From DAOTZR01 sp034432595 (GTDB lineage: Bacteria; Chloroflexota; Anaerolineae; B4-G1; SLSP01), in contig DAOUBT010000004.1 of the NCBI GenBank assembly GCA_034432595.1, forward strand, positions 1 to 64,000: a DNA stretch of 64,000 nt. Reading direction: 5' to 3'. The notes beneath the pieces are model-generated. The model was given only the letters and a program-made list of their open reading frames with translations. It did no database searches and was not told the DNA's origin. Both the position numbers and the translations under genes were made by a program. Shown here piece by piece: positions 39,608-48,500 of the stretch (position 1 is the first letter of the stretch; the number at the start of each line of letters is the position of its first letter).

Positions 39608-41194
39608 ATGGCAGGACGTTTGGGGATTGATTTTGGCACGTCGAATACGGTGGTCGCGCAGTGGGATGCCCTGGCGAAGGAGGGAAAGCCGCTGCTCATC
39701 CCGGAATACAGCCATTTCTACATGCAGGGCGGAGAATCCATCGCCGTCGTGCCCTCGCTCATCCACTATACAACGGACGGGCGGCGCTGGATTGGCGAGC
39801 AGGTGCGACAGCAGCAATTGCTGCAAGCGCCGGGCACATTCCGCTGGATGAAGCGCTACATCACGCAGCGCAGCCCCTATCGCGTGCGCGTGGGCGAGCG
39901 CGACATCACCCCCTTCGAGGCAGCGCAGGATTTCCTGACAGCGGTGTTGCTCTTCGCTGGTCAGGAGGTGGCGTTGGAAGATGAGGAAGTGGCCTTCAGC
40001 GTGCCGGTGGAGGCCTTTGAGGACTACGAGGATTGGCTGACGGGCGTGGCACAGCAGGCCGGGATGCCGCGCTTCCGCCTGATTGACGAGCCATCAGCGG
40101 CGGCGCTGGGCTACGGCGCCCCCATCCGCCCCGGCGACGTGTACCTCATTTTCGATTTTGGCGGTGGGACGGTGCACGCGGCGATGGTGCTCATCGAAGA
40201 GGCGGAACATGCAGATAGCGGCCGCCGTTGCCGCGTGTTGGGCAAGGCCGGCGCGGATTTGGGCGGTGCGGTGGTGGATCAGTGGCTCTTCATGGATATT
40301 CTGCGCCAACAGGGCCGCTCCGAAGGGGATGAGGTGGTGCGGCGCGTGAGCAATCTGCTGCTGGTGGAATGCGAGCGCGCCAAGATTCAGCTTTCCACAC
40401 AGGAGCGGGCGTCCATCAGCGTGGTGGATCCGCAAAGTGGGGCGGCTTTAGGGGCGGATTACAGCCGCGCGCAATTCGAGAGCCTGCTGGAAGCGAACGG
40501 CGCCTTCACCACCATCGAGCGGACGGTGCGCCGCGCGCTGCACGAAGCCTACGAGCGCGGTTACGACGAGGATCGCATCAAGGCGGTGTTGATGGTGGGC
40601 GGCAGCAGTCAAATTCCGGCCATCCAGAGCCTTTTGCAGCGCAGTTTCGGACGCGAGCGGGTCATGCTCAACCGCCCCTTAGATGCTATCGCCCGTGGCG
40701 CAGCCGCTTTCGTTGCCGGCACGGATTTCTACGACCACATTCAGCACAGCTACGCCATCCGCTACCTGAACCGCGAGAAAAACGAGCACGATTATTGGAC
40801 GATTGTCGAACGCGGCACACCCTATCCGGCAGCGCAGGTGGCGCGCCTGACGGTCAAGGCGTCGTATGATCAGCAGACGCATCTGGGTGTGGCGATTTTC
40901 GAAGTGAGCGAGACACGTCAAAGCGCCGCGGGCGCGTTCGAGCTGGTGTTCGATCCGAGCGGCGCGGCGCGGTTGGCCCCCGTCAGTGCCGAGGCCACGT
41001 ATCGCCGCCAATATTTCTGGATGAACGAAAAGCAGCCCACCTTCCTGGTGGCCGATCCGCCCGCGCAACAAGGGGAAAAATGTTTTGAAATCGTGTTCAG
41101 CATAGATGCCAACAAGCGTTTGCTGCTCACCGCGCGGGATTTGCGCACAGGTAAGCTGGCCTACAAGGATTATCCGGTGGTGAAACTGACATAA
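39608..41194 (+). CDS. Hsp70-family (DnaK-like) chaperone lacking the C-terminal lid
   Basis: A 528-residue Hsp70 relative. The ATPase domain has phosphate-1 IDFGTSNTVV (7-16), a Lys in MKRYI (82, matching the catalytic Lys of DnaK), the linker-side IDEPSAAALGYG (159-170), phosphate-2 DFGGGTVHAAM (183-193) and the adenosine motif VLMVGGSSQIPAI (327-339). Residues about 390-528 are a short beta-sandwich ending DYPVVKLT. The alpha-helical lid of canonical DnaK (about 610-640 aa) is missing, so client binding would differ. It is not the housekeeping dnaK: there is no dnaJ neighbour, but a GrpE-like gene, a WD40 scaffold and an AAA ATPase instead. The start is ATG 39608. Confidence 0.9.
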   Translation: MAGRLGIDFGTSNTVVAQWDALAKEGKPLLIPEYSHFYMQGGESIAVVPSLIHYTTDGRRWIGEQVRQQQLLQAPGTFRWMKRYITQRSPYRVRVGERDITPFEAAQDFLTAVLLFAGQEVALEDEEVAFSVPVEAFEDYEDWLTGVAQQAGMPRFRLIDEPSAAALGYGAPIRPGDVYLIFDFGGGTVHAAMVLIEEAEHADSGRRCRVLGKAGADLGGAVVDQWLFMDILRQQGRSEGDEVVRRVSNLLLVECERAKIQLSTQERASISVVDPQSGAALGADYSRAQFESLLEANGAFTTIERTVRRALHEAYERGYDEDRIKAVLMVGGSSQIPAIQSLLQRSFGRERVMLNRPLDAIARGAAAFVAGTDFYDHIQHSYAIRYLNREKNEHDYWTIVERGTPYPAAQVARLTVKASYDQQTHLGVAIFEVSETRQSAAGAFELVFDPSGAARLAPVSAEATYRRQYFWMNEKQPTFLVADPPAQQGEKCFEIVFSIDANKRLLLTARDLRTGKLAYKDYPVVKLT

Positions 41195-41387
41195 CAAGAA
41201 CCCACGGTCAGGGTTCGCCAGGGCCTGGACTTGCAAGGCCCATCGGGGAAGGCAAGGACTTGCGCGGCTGGATGCCAGCCTGCTACTCCAAGCAGGCAGC
41301 TTAAAGCTGTACCTGAGCGGCAACAGGCCCGGAGCCAGTCGGGGTTAAGACAGCGCCCCGGCCCCTTAATCAGCACAAGGAGGTAAC
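41195..41387 (+). other. Hairpin-rich 193-nt spacer, possible structured RNA or leader
   Basis: The spacer between the Hsp70-like and DUF1257 genes is packed with stems: GGCTGG-ATG-CCAGCC, GCCTGCT-ACTCCA-AGCAGGC and CAGCTTAAAGCTG follow one another between about 41269 and 41318. A longer outer pairing of CCGGAGCC-type and CCCCGGCCCC segments is possible before AAGGAGG. No open frame is convincing. I cannot match it to a known riboswitch or ncRNA class. It may be a cis-regulatory leader for the DUF1257-DUF2997-radical SAM genes, an intra-operon processing element, or a worn palindromic repeat. Confidence 0.45.
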
Positions 41388-41771
41388 ATGTCCCATTTTA
41401 CTCGCGTTAGAACGCGCCTGAAGGAAAAGGCCTACATCATAGCTGCGCTGCAACAGATGGGATACCAGGTCCACGATCAACGGGGAAGCGTGCGCGGCTT
41501 TGGAAACAAACAGGTCGAGGTCGAGTTTAGCGTTCGCCCCCGTCCGATGAGCTACGCCATCGGTTTCCGCAAGACGGGAGAAGGGTACGACATCATCGCG
41601 GACTGGTGGGGCGTGCGTGGGGTCAGGCAAGCCGAGTTCACGCGCAAACTGACGCAACTTTACGCCTATCAAGCCGCAAAGCAAAACCTCGAAGCGCAGG
41701 GCTTCACGTTAGCGGAAGAGCAGGTAGACGCGGAGGGGCGCATCCATCTTCTCCTGCGCCGCATGGTTTGA
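41388..41771 (+). CDS. DUF1257 (Ycf35-like) protein
   Basis: A 127-residue protein of the Ycf35/DUF1257 family: MSHFTRVRTRLK at the start, LQQMGYQVHD, GYDIIADWWGV in the middle, and an end with QLYAYQAAKQNLEAQGF. Ycf35 is conserved in plastids and cyanobacteria without a settled function. The protein is small, basic-to-neutral and cytoplasmic, with no cysteine cluster. The start is ATG 41388 with AAGGAGG. DUF2997 follows 11 nt later and a radical-SAM activase overlaps that, a linkage I recall as recurrent in other genomes, together with Ycf46-type ATPases. I infer that it is a subunit or client of the AAA/Hsp70 system. Confidence 0.85.
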   Translation: MSHFTRVRTRLKEKAYIIAALQQMGYQVHDQRGSVRGFGNKQVEVEFSVRPRPMSYAIGFRKTGEGYDIIADWWGVRGVRQAEFTRKLTQLYAYQAAKQNLEAQGFTLAEEQVDAEGRIHLLLRRMV

Positions 41772-41782
41772 GGAGGGATGCC

Positions 41783-41986
41783 ATGAAGTATCAAGAGATT
41801 GAGGTCATCATCACCCCCAAAGGGGAAGTGGAAATTCGTGTAGCCGGGGTCAAGGGCATGGGCTGTGTGGAGCTGACGCGCGCCCTCGAAGAAGCCCTCG
41901 GCGAAGTGCTCGCGCGCGAGTTGCAACCCGCGGCTTACGAGAGCGAGCAGGAGGAGCAGAATCAGGCATGGCTGAAGACGAGCTAA
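41783..41986 (+). CDS. DUF2997 small protein
   Basis: A 67-residue protein with the DUF2997 pattern: an N-terminal beta-hairpin (IEVIITPKGEVEIRVAGVKGMGC) and a helix (CVELTRALEEALGEVL), then an acidic Gln/Glu tail. The motif GxGCxxLTxxLExALG is what identifies it; the Cys sits at the start of the helix. The start is ATG 41783 after GGAGGG, 11 nt behind DUF1257, and the end overlaps the radical-SAM gene by 19 nt, so all three are likely translated together. No catalytic function is known for the family; the single conserved Cys next to an FeS protein is suggestive. Confidence 0.85.
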   Translation: MKYQEIEVIITPKGEVEIRVAGVKGMGCVELTRALEEALGEVLARELQPAAYESEQEEQNQAWLKTS

Positions 41987-42552
41987 CGCTCCATGCTTTC
42001 TGGCCGCGCAGCGCCGCCAACGGGCCGGGTCTGCGCGCCGTGATCTGGGTGCAGGGCTGCACACTGCATTGCCCCGGCTGCTACAATCCCCAGACGCACG
42101 ATCCGCAGGGCGGGACGCGCATCACCGTGGCGGAGCTGTTGGCGCAGCTCCTGCGCCTGCCGGACATCGAGGGGGTGACCATCAGCGGCGGCGAGCCGTT
42201 GCAGCAGATGCACCCGCTCCGGCAGCTTTTGCAGGGCGTGCGCAGCGCCTCGTCGCTATCCGTCATCCTCTTTACCGGCTACACCTGGGAGGAAATTCAG
42301 ACGCTGCCGGAGCACAGCGCGCTGCTGGCCTGTGTGGACGTGCTCATCAGTGGACGGTACGTGGCCGCGCAGCGCCTGGCGCGCGACTTGCGCGGCTCGG
42401 CCAACAAAGAGGTGCGCTTTCTCACGTCGCGCTACACCCCCGCGGATTTGAGCGCCGTCCCGGAAGCCGAGGTTATCATCACGCCCGATGGGGATGTGGT
42501 GTTAAGCGGCATTCATCCTTTGCGTTGGGCGGCCAGTCCGAGGGAAAGCTGA
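41968..42552 (+). CDS. Radical SAM / 4Fe-4S single-cluster activase-like protein (NrdG-like)
   Basis: A 194-residue protein with the NrdG-type cluster motif CxxxCxxC (Cys31, Cys35, Cys38 in GCTLHCPGCYNP), followed by SGGEPLQQMHPL, which is the SAM-binding GGE motif. NrdG and pyruvate formate-lyase activases use this core to make a glycyl radical. No glycyl radical enzyme is in the window, so the target here may be a protein of this cluster. The core is complete but short, with no auxiliary FeS cluster domain. ATG 41968 overlaps DUF2997 by 19 nt. It is the last gene of the forward-strand cluster and converges on the exonuclease gene. Confidence 0.88.
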   Translation: MAEDELTLHAFWPRSAANGPGLRAVIWVQGCTLHCPGCYNPQTHDPQGGTRITVAELLAQLLRLPDIEGVTISGGEPLQQMHPLRQLLQGVRSASSLSVILFTGYTWEEIQTLPEHSALLACVDVLISGRYVAAQRLARDLRGSANKEVRFLTSRYTPADLSAVPEAEVIITPDGDVVLSGIHPLRWAASPRES

Positions 42553-42658
42553 GGGGGAAATGGGATGGGCAACAGCCATGCCGCCGTCCAGCCGATTGTA
42601 ATGCTCTCGCCAGCCAGGCAGATTTGATGAGCTATTCGCTTCTTGCGCTCCACGCCCC

Positions 42659-43183
42659 TTACCAGTTGACCGGTACGCGGCGCAGACGGTATCGCTTGTC
42701 ATAGAACTCCACATAGTGGTAGGTTCGCCCGAACTCGTACAGGCGGCGCGTGACATGGACATCCTGCTCACAGTAACGGAACAGCTCCTCGATGCGTCCG
42801 GCGCGCCACCAGCGCACCGCCTGCAAGCCATCCGCGCTTTTCTTTTCGCCCAGCGTCGCCGCGGCCAGAGCGTCCAGGCTCACGCGGAAGCCTAATTGCC
42901 GCGCAATCACCGCCAGCATATCCACCGTGCGCAAGGCGTACAGGTTCACTGGCGTGTAAGCCTTGAGAACAAGGTAGTCAAAATCCAGCAGATTGAAACC
43001 CACCACCACATCCGCCTGCTGTAATTCGGCAATGAGCGCCTCCACATTGGCCTCGGTGAAGCGCCCCCAACGATCGGTCCGATCGTCATACGTGACCGCG
43101 ACGGAAAGCTTGAGCTGCTCCGGAAAGCGGCCCCCTACTTCGTCAAAGGTGTTTTGCGTTTCCAGGTCGAAAAAGACGGGCAT
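42659..43183 (-). CDS. DEDDy 3'-5' exonuclease / RNase H-like protein
   Basis: A 174-residue stand-alone exonuclease domain. The DEDD residues are visible: MPVFFDLET (Asp, Glu), VVGFNLLDFDYLVL (Asp) and FRYCEQDVHVT with the Tyr-x3-Asp spacing of the DEDDy subgroup. It resembles the YprB-type RNase H-like nuclease used alone or fused to helicases. All four acidic ligands are kept, so two-metal nuclease activity is expected on DNA or RNA. The start is ATG 43183, five bases after the stop of the upstream cyclase; a longer frame would run into that gene. Co-transcription with a response-regulator cyclase is unusual. A 106-nt gap without clear features separates it from the radical-SAM gene. Confidence 0.85.
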   Translation of the reverse strand: MPVFFDLETQNTFDEVGGRFPEQLKLSVAVTYDDRTDRWGRFTEANVEALIAELQQADVVVGFNLLDFDYLVLKAYTPVNLYALRTVDMLAVIARQLGFRVSLDALAAATLGEKKSADGLQAVRWWRAGRIEELFRYCEQDVHVTRRLYEFGRTYHYVEFYDKRYRLRRVPVNW

Positions 43184-43187
43184 GGTT

Positions 43188-44717
43188 CTACTCCACCAGA
43201 CTTTCCACTTCGTAAACCGGTTCCGGATGCTGCTGCCCCTTAATCCAGACCGGTGGCAATTCACGAACACGCACTTTTTCCCGCACCAAATCGTAAGTGC
43301 GCTGACAGATAAGCACTTTCCACGCCGCAGCCAACTCTTGCAGCGCGTGGGCCTTGTTAACCGTGACCCCGATCGCCGTAAAGTTAACCAGGTTAGACGT
43401 GCCGAGGTTGCCCACCACCGCTTCACCCGTGCTGATGCCGATCCCCATCGGCAGGCGGTACTGGATAGGCAACTCGGTATGCAAGGACGCAATGCGCTGC
43501 AAAATAGTCATAGCAGCGCGCACCGCACGCAGCGCATAATCCGCTTGCGGCAGGGGCGCATTGAAGAAAGCCATCATCCCATCCCCCAAAAACTTATCGA
43601 GCGTGCCTTCTTGCTCCAAAATCACCGATGCCGCGCATCCCAAATGCTGATTGAGCACCCCCATCAAGACTTCGGGCGTGGTCTGCGAGCTGAAAGCCGT
43701 GAAGCCGCGAATATCGGCGAAGAGCACGCTGATGCTCTGGCGCTGTCCGCCGGGTTGCACGTCCTGCGGGTGGCGCAGGATGCGCTCCACCACCTGCGGG
43801 GCCACGTAATGTTCAAACAGGGCGCGCAACTCGCGCTTTTCCCGTTCCCGGCGCTCCTCCACTTCGTTGAGCAGCCGCACATTCTCGATAGCAATGGCCG
43901 CGTAGTCGCCCAACATCTTCAGAAGCAAACGATCGTGCGTGGAAAAGGGCTGACGGTTGGCTTTGTTGCTCAGGGTCAGGGCGCCGAGCACCTGTCCGCG
44001 CGATTGCAGGGGAACGCTGACCATCAAGTCAGTATCGTGCAGCATCAGAGCACGGCTTTCCAGGGAGCGATACTCATTGTTGGCATAGAGGCGGTGAGTC
44101 GCCACGTGAGGCTCGCCCGTCTGCGGATCGAGGAGCACAAGCAACCCTTCCAACGCGCCGGTAATGTAAAGCGCGGCATCCACAATGCGCTCCATAAGCT
44201 TCTCGCGCTCGTACAACATCGTCACAGACTTGCTCACGTGATACAGAGTATCCAGTTCCTTCAAGCGCTGTGCCAGGTCTTGATTGGTGACCTTGAGCTG
44301 TTGCATCAACTGATCGCGTTCACGCTCCAGACGTGCCTGATACAACACGCGCTCCATGGCGCTAAACAACTCATCCGCGGTGAAAGGCTTGGGCACGTAA
44401 TCGCGCACCCCAAGCCGAAATACCTCCACCGCCACGGATTCAGAGCCATACGAGGTGATGAGGATAACAGGAGCAAAAAATTCATGCTCTTTGAGCTTGC
44501 GCAGGACTTCGATGCCGTTCAGGCGCGGCATTTCGTAATCCAGGAGAATCAAATCAGGTTGCAGTTCCAGAGCCTTCTCAACACCATCCTGACCATCCAC
44601 CGCCACACTGACGCGATACCCCTGCGGTTCGAGAAGCGAATCCTTGATGAACTCGCGAATGTTGGGATTGTCATCCACAACCAGCACATGGACCGGCCCT
44701 GCAAGATTGTTAGCCAT
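43188..44717 (-). CDS. Response regulator with GAF and class III (IIIb) nucleotide cyclase domain
   Basis: A 509-residue protein: receiver (1-120; Asp15, Asp16, phospho-acceptor Asp60, Lys110), coiled coil, GAF (about 155-285) and a class III cyclase domain (about 320-509). The cyclase keeps both metal Asp (335, 379) and the purine-specifying Lys375. The second specificity residue is Thr447, the mark of class IIIb (CyaB/soluble adenylyl cyclase type) enzymes. Asn454 is present, but the transition-state Arg four residues later is Ala458 and the usual GD at 450-451 is GV. Activity may therefore be low, or need a partner. It should make cAMP in response to phosphorylation. The start is ATG 44717 behind a TATAAT promoter. 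Confidence 0.9.
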   Translation of the reverse strand: MANNLAGPVHVLVVDDNPNIREFIKDSLLEPQGYRVSVAVDGQDGVEKALELQPDLILLDYEMPRLNGIEVLRKLKEHEFFAPVILITSYGSESVAVEVFRLGVRDYVPKPFTADELFSAMERVLYQARLERERDQLMQQLKVTNQDLAQRLKELDTLYHVSKSVTMLYEREKLMERIVDAALYITGALEGLLVLLDPQTGEPHVATHRLYANNEYRSLESRALMLHDTDLMVSVPLQSRGQVLGALTLSNKANRQPFSTHDRLLLKMLGDYAAIAIENVRLLNEVEERREREKRELRALFEHYVAPQVVERILRHPQDVQPGGQRQSISVLFADIRGFTAFSSQTTPEVLMGVLNQHLGCAASVILEQEGTLDKFLGDGMMAFFNAPLPQADYALRAVRAAMTILQRIASLHTELPIQYRLPMGIGISTGEAVVGNLGTSNLVNFTAIGVTVNKAHALQELAAAWKVLICQRTYDLVREKVRVRELPPVWIKGQQHPEPVYEVESLVE

Positions 44718-44749
44718 AAGACCCCAATAACTCCCAGAATGATGGGATT

Positions 44750-44777
44750 ATTATACCGATTTTAAGCGAAGAGACAA
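44750..44777 (-). promoter_or_regulatory. Promoter of the response-regulator cyclase
   Basis: Read on the reverse strand, TTGTCT (44777-44772), a 16-nt spacer and a perfect TATAAT (44755-44750) stand about 32 nt before the start at 44717. Confidence 0.55.
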
Positions 44778-44805
44778 AACTATCAAAAGAGACAAGGTCG
44801 AACGG

Positions 44806-44990
44806 GTATCCCAGGCTCTGCCTGGGGAGCTGGCCAGCCAAACACAAGTTGCGTCCCCCCAGGCTTTGCCTGGGGACTCGCCAGCCAGAGGCTGGCAGTA
44901 CGCCGTGTACCCCCAGGCTCTGCCTGGGGACAGCCAAAGGCTGGCGGTACGCCGTGTACCCCCAGGCTCTGCCTGGGGACGGCGCCACAA
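44806..44990. repeat. Mixed palindromic repeats (CCCAGGC..GCCTGGG and GCCAGCC..GGCTGGC)
   Basis: Four copies of CCCAGGCTCTGCCTGGGG-like palindromes alternate with GCCAGCC-AGAG-GCTGGC palindromes, joined by GTACGCCGTGTA linkers that recur exactly. It belongs to the same families as 49075-49634 and the left edge. The surrounding 44718-45062 has no gene; it also holds the promoter at 44750-44777 and the terminator at 45015-45040. Confidence 0.8.
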
Positions 44991-45014
44991 AAAAGATACC
45001 TACCCCCAACAACA

Positions 45015-45040
45015 AAAGGCGCGGCTCACGCCGCGCCTTT
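45015..45040 (-). terminator. Terminator of the YbjN gene
   Basis: AAAGGCGCGGC and GCCGCGCCTTT make an 11-bp perfect stem with a TCAC/GTGA tetraloop, 22 nt past the YbjN stop on the reverse strand; a T-rich stretch (TTTTGTTGTT) follows. Confidence 0.75.
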
Positions 45041-45062
45041 GCGCACGTTTCCCTACTTCGCG

Positions 45063-45515
45063 TCAGCCCTCAATCTCGTGGATAACGTCTTCAGGCGATG
45101 CGTCGGTGTAGATTACCTTCATCAACCCCGGCAGGTAGCGGTCCATGGTGCGCACGTTGATGTAGATGAGATTCCGCAACATGGTGAAAGTAGCTTCGCC
45201 ACCTTCAACGTCCAGCGCCGTCTTGTAGCGCACCTCGCCATCCGAGTAGTCAAACTCGAAGTTGCCGATAATCATGCCGTAGTTGGCGCGCGTGATAAAC
45301 TCGACCACGGCTCCGCGCTTCTCGACCGGTGCCTTAATTGGCGCAAGCGAGTAGAAGACAAATTGCTCCATATCCTCACGCGCCTGTGCAAAGCAGGTCC
45401 ACTCCCCGTTTTTGCCCGCAAAACCGGTGCGAATGACCGGACGCCCCTCAATCTCCTGATAGGGCCAGTCATCCTGCTTGAAGAAGCTGATAAACCCATC
45501 GTAAATCCGTCCCAT
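45063..45515 (-). CDS. YbjN domain-containing protein
   Basis: A 150-residue soluble protein with the YbjN alpha/beta fold, related in shape to type III secretion chaperones. The core strands are visible: WTCFAQAREDMEQFVFYSLAP, EFITRANYGMIIGNFEFDYSDGEVRYKTALDVEG, then a helical tail with LPGLMKVIYTDASPEDVIHEIEG. Members are widespread and regulate motility or stress traits in enterobacteria, but no enzymatic residue is known. It is 35 nt behind the multi-GAF histidine kinase, in the same direction, with its own AAGGATGG ribosome site, so probably in that operon and possibly an adaptor for it. Confidence 0.85.
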   Translation of the reverse strand: MGRIYDGFISFFKQDDWPYQEIEGRPVIRTGFAGKNGEWTCFAQAREDMEQFVFYSLAPIKAPVEKRGAVVEFITRANYGMIIGNFEFDYSDGEVRYKTALDVEGGEATFTMLRNLIYINVRTMDRYLPGLMKVIYTDASPEDVIHEIEG

Positions 45516-45550
45516 GGTGATTCCATCCTTTCTACGACTACAAAGTGAAA

Positions 45551-48500
45551 TTACGGCAGAGGAAGTGTGAACAAGAAACGACTGCCCTGCCCCAGTCGGC
45601 TCTCAACCCAAATCGTCCCGTGATGATGCTGCATAATCTCGCGGCAAATGGCGAGGCCCAAACCACTGCCACCGCGCTGCCCCCCACCCTGCTGAAAACG
45701 TTGAAACAAACGCGCCATTTCACCCTCACGGATACCGGGACCGCTATCCGTAACACTGACCAGCACCACGGGATAGGGCGCGGGCAGACCAGTCTCGGCG
45801 CCAGGTTGACGGACCCCATACGGCGCCACCTCTGTTCCCGGTGGGAGCACCTCCGCTGCGATGACGATATCCCCATGATCGGTGAACTTGAGCGCATTGC
45901 CCAACAGATTTGTAAGTACCTGTATCATGCGATCCGCATCCCCCACCAACACCGGTAAGTCGGGCGCGATTTGCGTTCGCACCGGCACGCGCTTTTCTAA
46001 AATTAACGAGCGCAGCGCCGCTAATGTGGACGTAATCACATCCTGCAGCGTGAAGGGATCGGATTTCCACTCCAGCCGCCCGGCTTCCATCTTGGCCAGA
46101 TCGAGCACGTCATTCACCAGACGGGTGAGGCGCGCGCCCTCCTGCGCTATGATGGACAGGTTGTCCGTGATACGCGCCGCGGCTTTCTGGACTTCTGCAT
46201 CATCCGCGGGTAGTTTGGGCAAGATGTGGCGCGTGAACTGCCGCCCGATAAGCTGACTGAAGCCCAGGATGGAGGTCATGGGAGTGCGCAGCTCGTGCGA
46301 CACGGTGGACACAAAATCGTCCTTCATGCGCGCCATCTCCACATCCGCCGTGATGTCGTGCATCACGGTCACGACGCTTCCGCTCCAGGCATCCTGCCCG
46401 CCGAAAGCCACCGAAGTGCTGCGGTAGATGCGTGGCGAATGGGTGTATTCCACACTCGCGCTGGTATCCGGCGTTTGTTGTGCCAGCGTCAACGCCTCCA
46501 GCAAAGGCGGATAGGGTAACACCTCCTGTAAAGGCAACCCAATCAGGCGCGCTGCTTCATGTCCTACCATAGCACAAAAAGCGGGATTGACAAGTTCGAT
46601 GCGCCCCGCCGCATCGGTTACCACCAGGCCATCCGTGATATGGCGCAGAATGGCATCCAGCCGCGCGTGTTGTGCGCTCACAGTCTGATAGGCACGCTCC
46701 AGCTCCTGCGTGCGCGCCTGCACCTGTGCCTCCAGGGAGCGACTGTAGCGCTCCAGCTCTTGCGCCTGCTCCCTCACCCGATCCAACAATTGCAAGCGGC
46801 GTACCACCGCGCCTAACTGATGCCCCACCGTCTCGGCCAGCGCGATTTCCTCATCGCTCCAGAAGCGCGGCTGCGCATCGCCTACCAGCATCCCGCCAAT
46901 GGTTTCCCCTTGATTTTTGATGGGGATGGTGAGGGAAGAGCGGAATCCCAAACGCATCAAGAATGGACCGGTCCGGGTACGCAGTCCGTCCAGCGGCGTT
47001 GTCGTCCAATCTTGTACCGCCATCGGCACGCGCAGATCCAGTTGGGAAGCATACTCACGCGCCTCGTCAAAAACGCGCACAAAATCGGGCAGGCCACGCA
47101 CGGCATACTGAGCGCCAATCCAGATGCCCCCCAGGGTGGTTTGCAGCGTTCCCATCACCAGATCCAGCACCTGCTCCAACAACCCGGCCAGGTCGTTTGC
47201 TACCGTCGCCGCCGCGATGATGGCATTCTGGGTCTCCAGGTAAGCGGCGCGACGCTGCGTCTGCTGCAGCAGGCGTGCATTCTCGATGGCAATCGCGGCC
47301 TGAGCTGCCAGCATCTCCAGCAACACAATGTCATCCGCGCTGTAGGCGTTGGGCTGATAGCACTGGGCCGAAAGCACGCCGAAAATGCGTTGTTCCAGGC
47401 GCATGGGGACGAAGAGCAGCGAACGCACCGGCGTCGCGCCTACCTGAATCGCCTGTGCGCCGATAGCGTCCAGGCTCTGCTCCCCTATCAGCAAGGCCTG
47501 ACCGGTGGTAACGACGTGCCAGCTCAGGCCCTGCCCGCGTGGTGCCCGCACGCCGGTGTACACCTGACCACGGTCCACGGCATAAACAACCTCTATGGCC
47601 TCGCCATCCTCCGTCACCACGCCCAGCAAGAAAGCATCGCAGGGCATCAACTGCTGTGCGGCGCGATGGATGGCCGCATACAGCGAGGGCAAATCGCGCA
47701 CGGCGCTGATAACTTCCTGTCCCACCGCGTGGAGCACCGCGCGCCGCTGTCCGGCTTCCAGCGCGGTCTGATACAGCCGCGCGTTCTCCAACGCAACGGC
47801 CATCTGCGGTGCCAACAGATGGAGGCGTTCAGTATAAGCCTCCTCATACAGGCCCGGCGCCCAACGCACATCCAGCACGCCCACGACGCGCGCGCCCAGC
47901 AGCAGGGGTAACACACAGCGCACGGCGGCGCGGTCCTCCTCCGGCGTGTGCCAGGGACGGCCCTCGCGCAACGCAGCGCGCACCACTTCGTCGTGGCCCT
48001 CATCAACCTGAAGATAAAGAAAAACCTCTTGTGCCTGCACCAGCCCACGCACGGCCTGCGTGATGGTCTGCAACAGCGGTTCCAGTTCGAGTTCCGCCGC
48101 CACCAGGAGATTGAAGCGCTGGATGGTTTCCAGTTCCTCGCGGCGATGCAATTCCTCGCGGTAGAGACGGTTGTTCTCCAGGGTCAGCGCCACCTGCTCG
48201 GCGAAGAGCGCCGCCACCTGCACGTGATCAGGCGTGAGGGTGCGCGGGGTAAGCTGCTCCAAACAGAGGACGCCCCATACTTCATCGCGCACCAGCAGGG
48301 GAACACCCATCCACGCCACCGGTTGTTCGGCGGAAGCCAGAGGGCACATGGAAGGCACGCGTTCCAGAAGCACAGGGCGACGCGCTTCCAGGACCTGCGC
48401 CAGATGTTGCTGTGGCAATTCGGCATCGGCGCAGGGCGCGTTAGCTCCTTCCGCGTTGCGCCAGCTCAAGCAATGCCAGTTCCCGGCGCGACGCTCGAAC

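Noticed and set aside
39608..41194. Housekeeping dnaK or MreB/ParM-type actin
   Set aside because: The motifs are Hsp70, but it lacks the lid and a dnaJ neighbour and sits in a special cluster.
41195..41387. Known riboswitch, SRP RNA or 6S RNA
   Set aside because: Stems are present but none of the conserved core sequences of those classes could be recognised.
42659..43492. 277-residue version of the exonuclease
   Set aside because: Its N-terminal part lies inside the cyclase gene; the domain begins exactly at Met 43183.
42993..44765. 590-residue forward-strand frame
   Set aside because: Antisense to the exonuclease and REC-GAF-cyclase genes, whose motifs are unmistakable.
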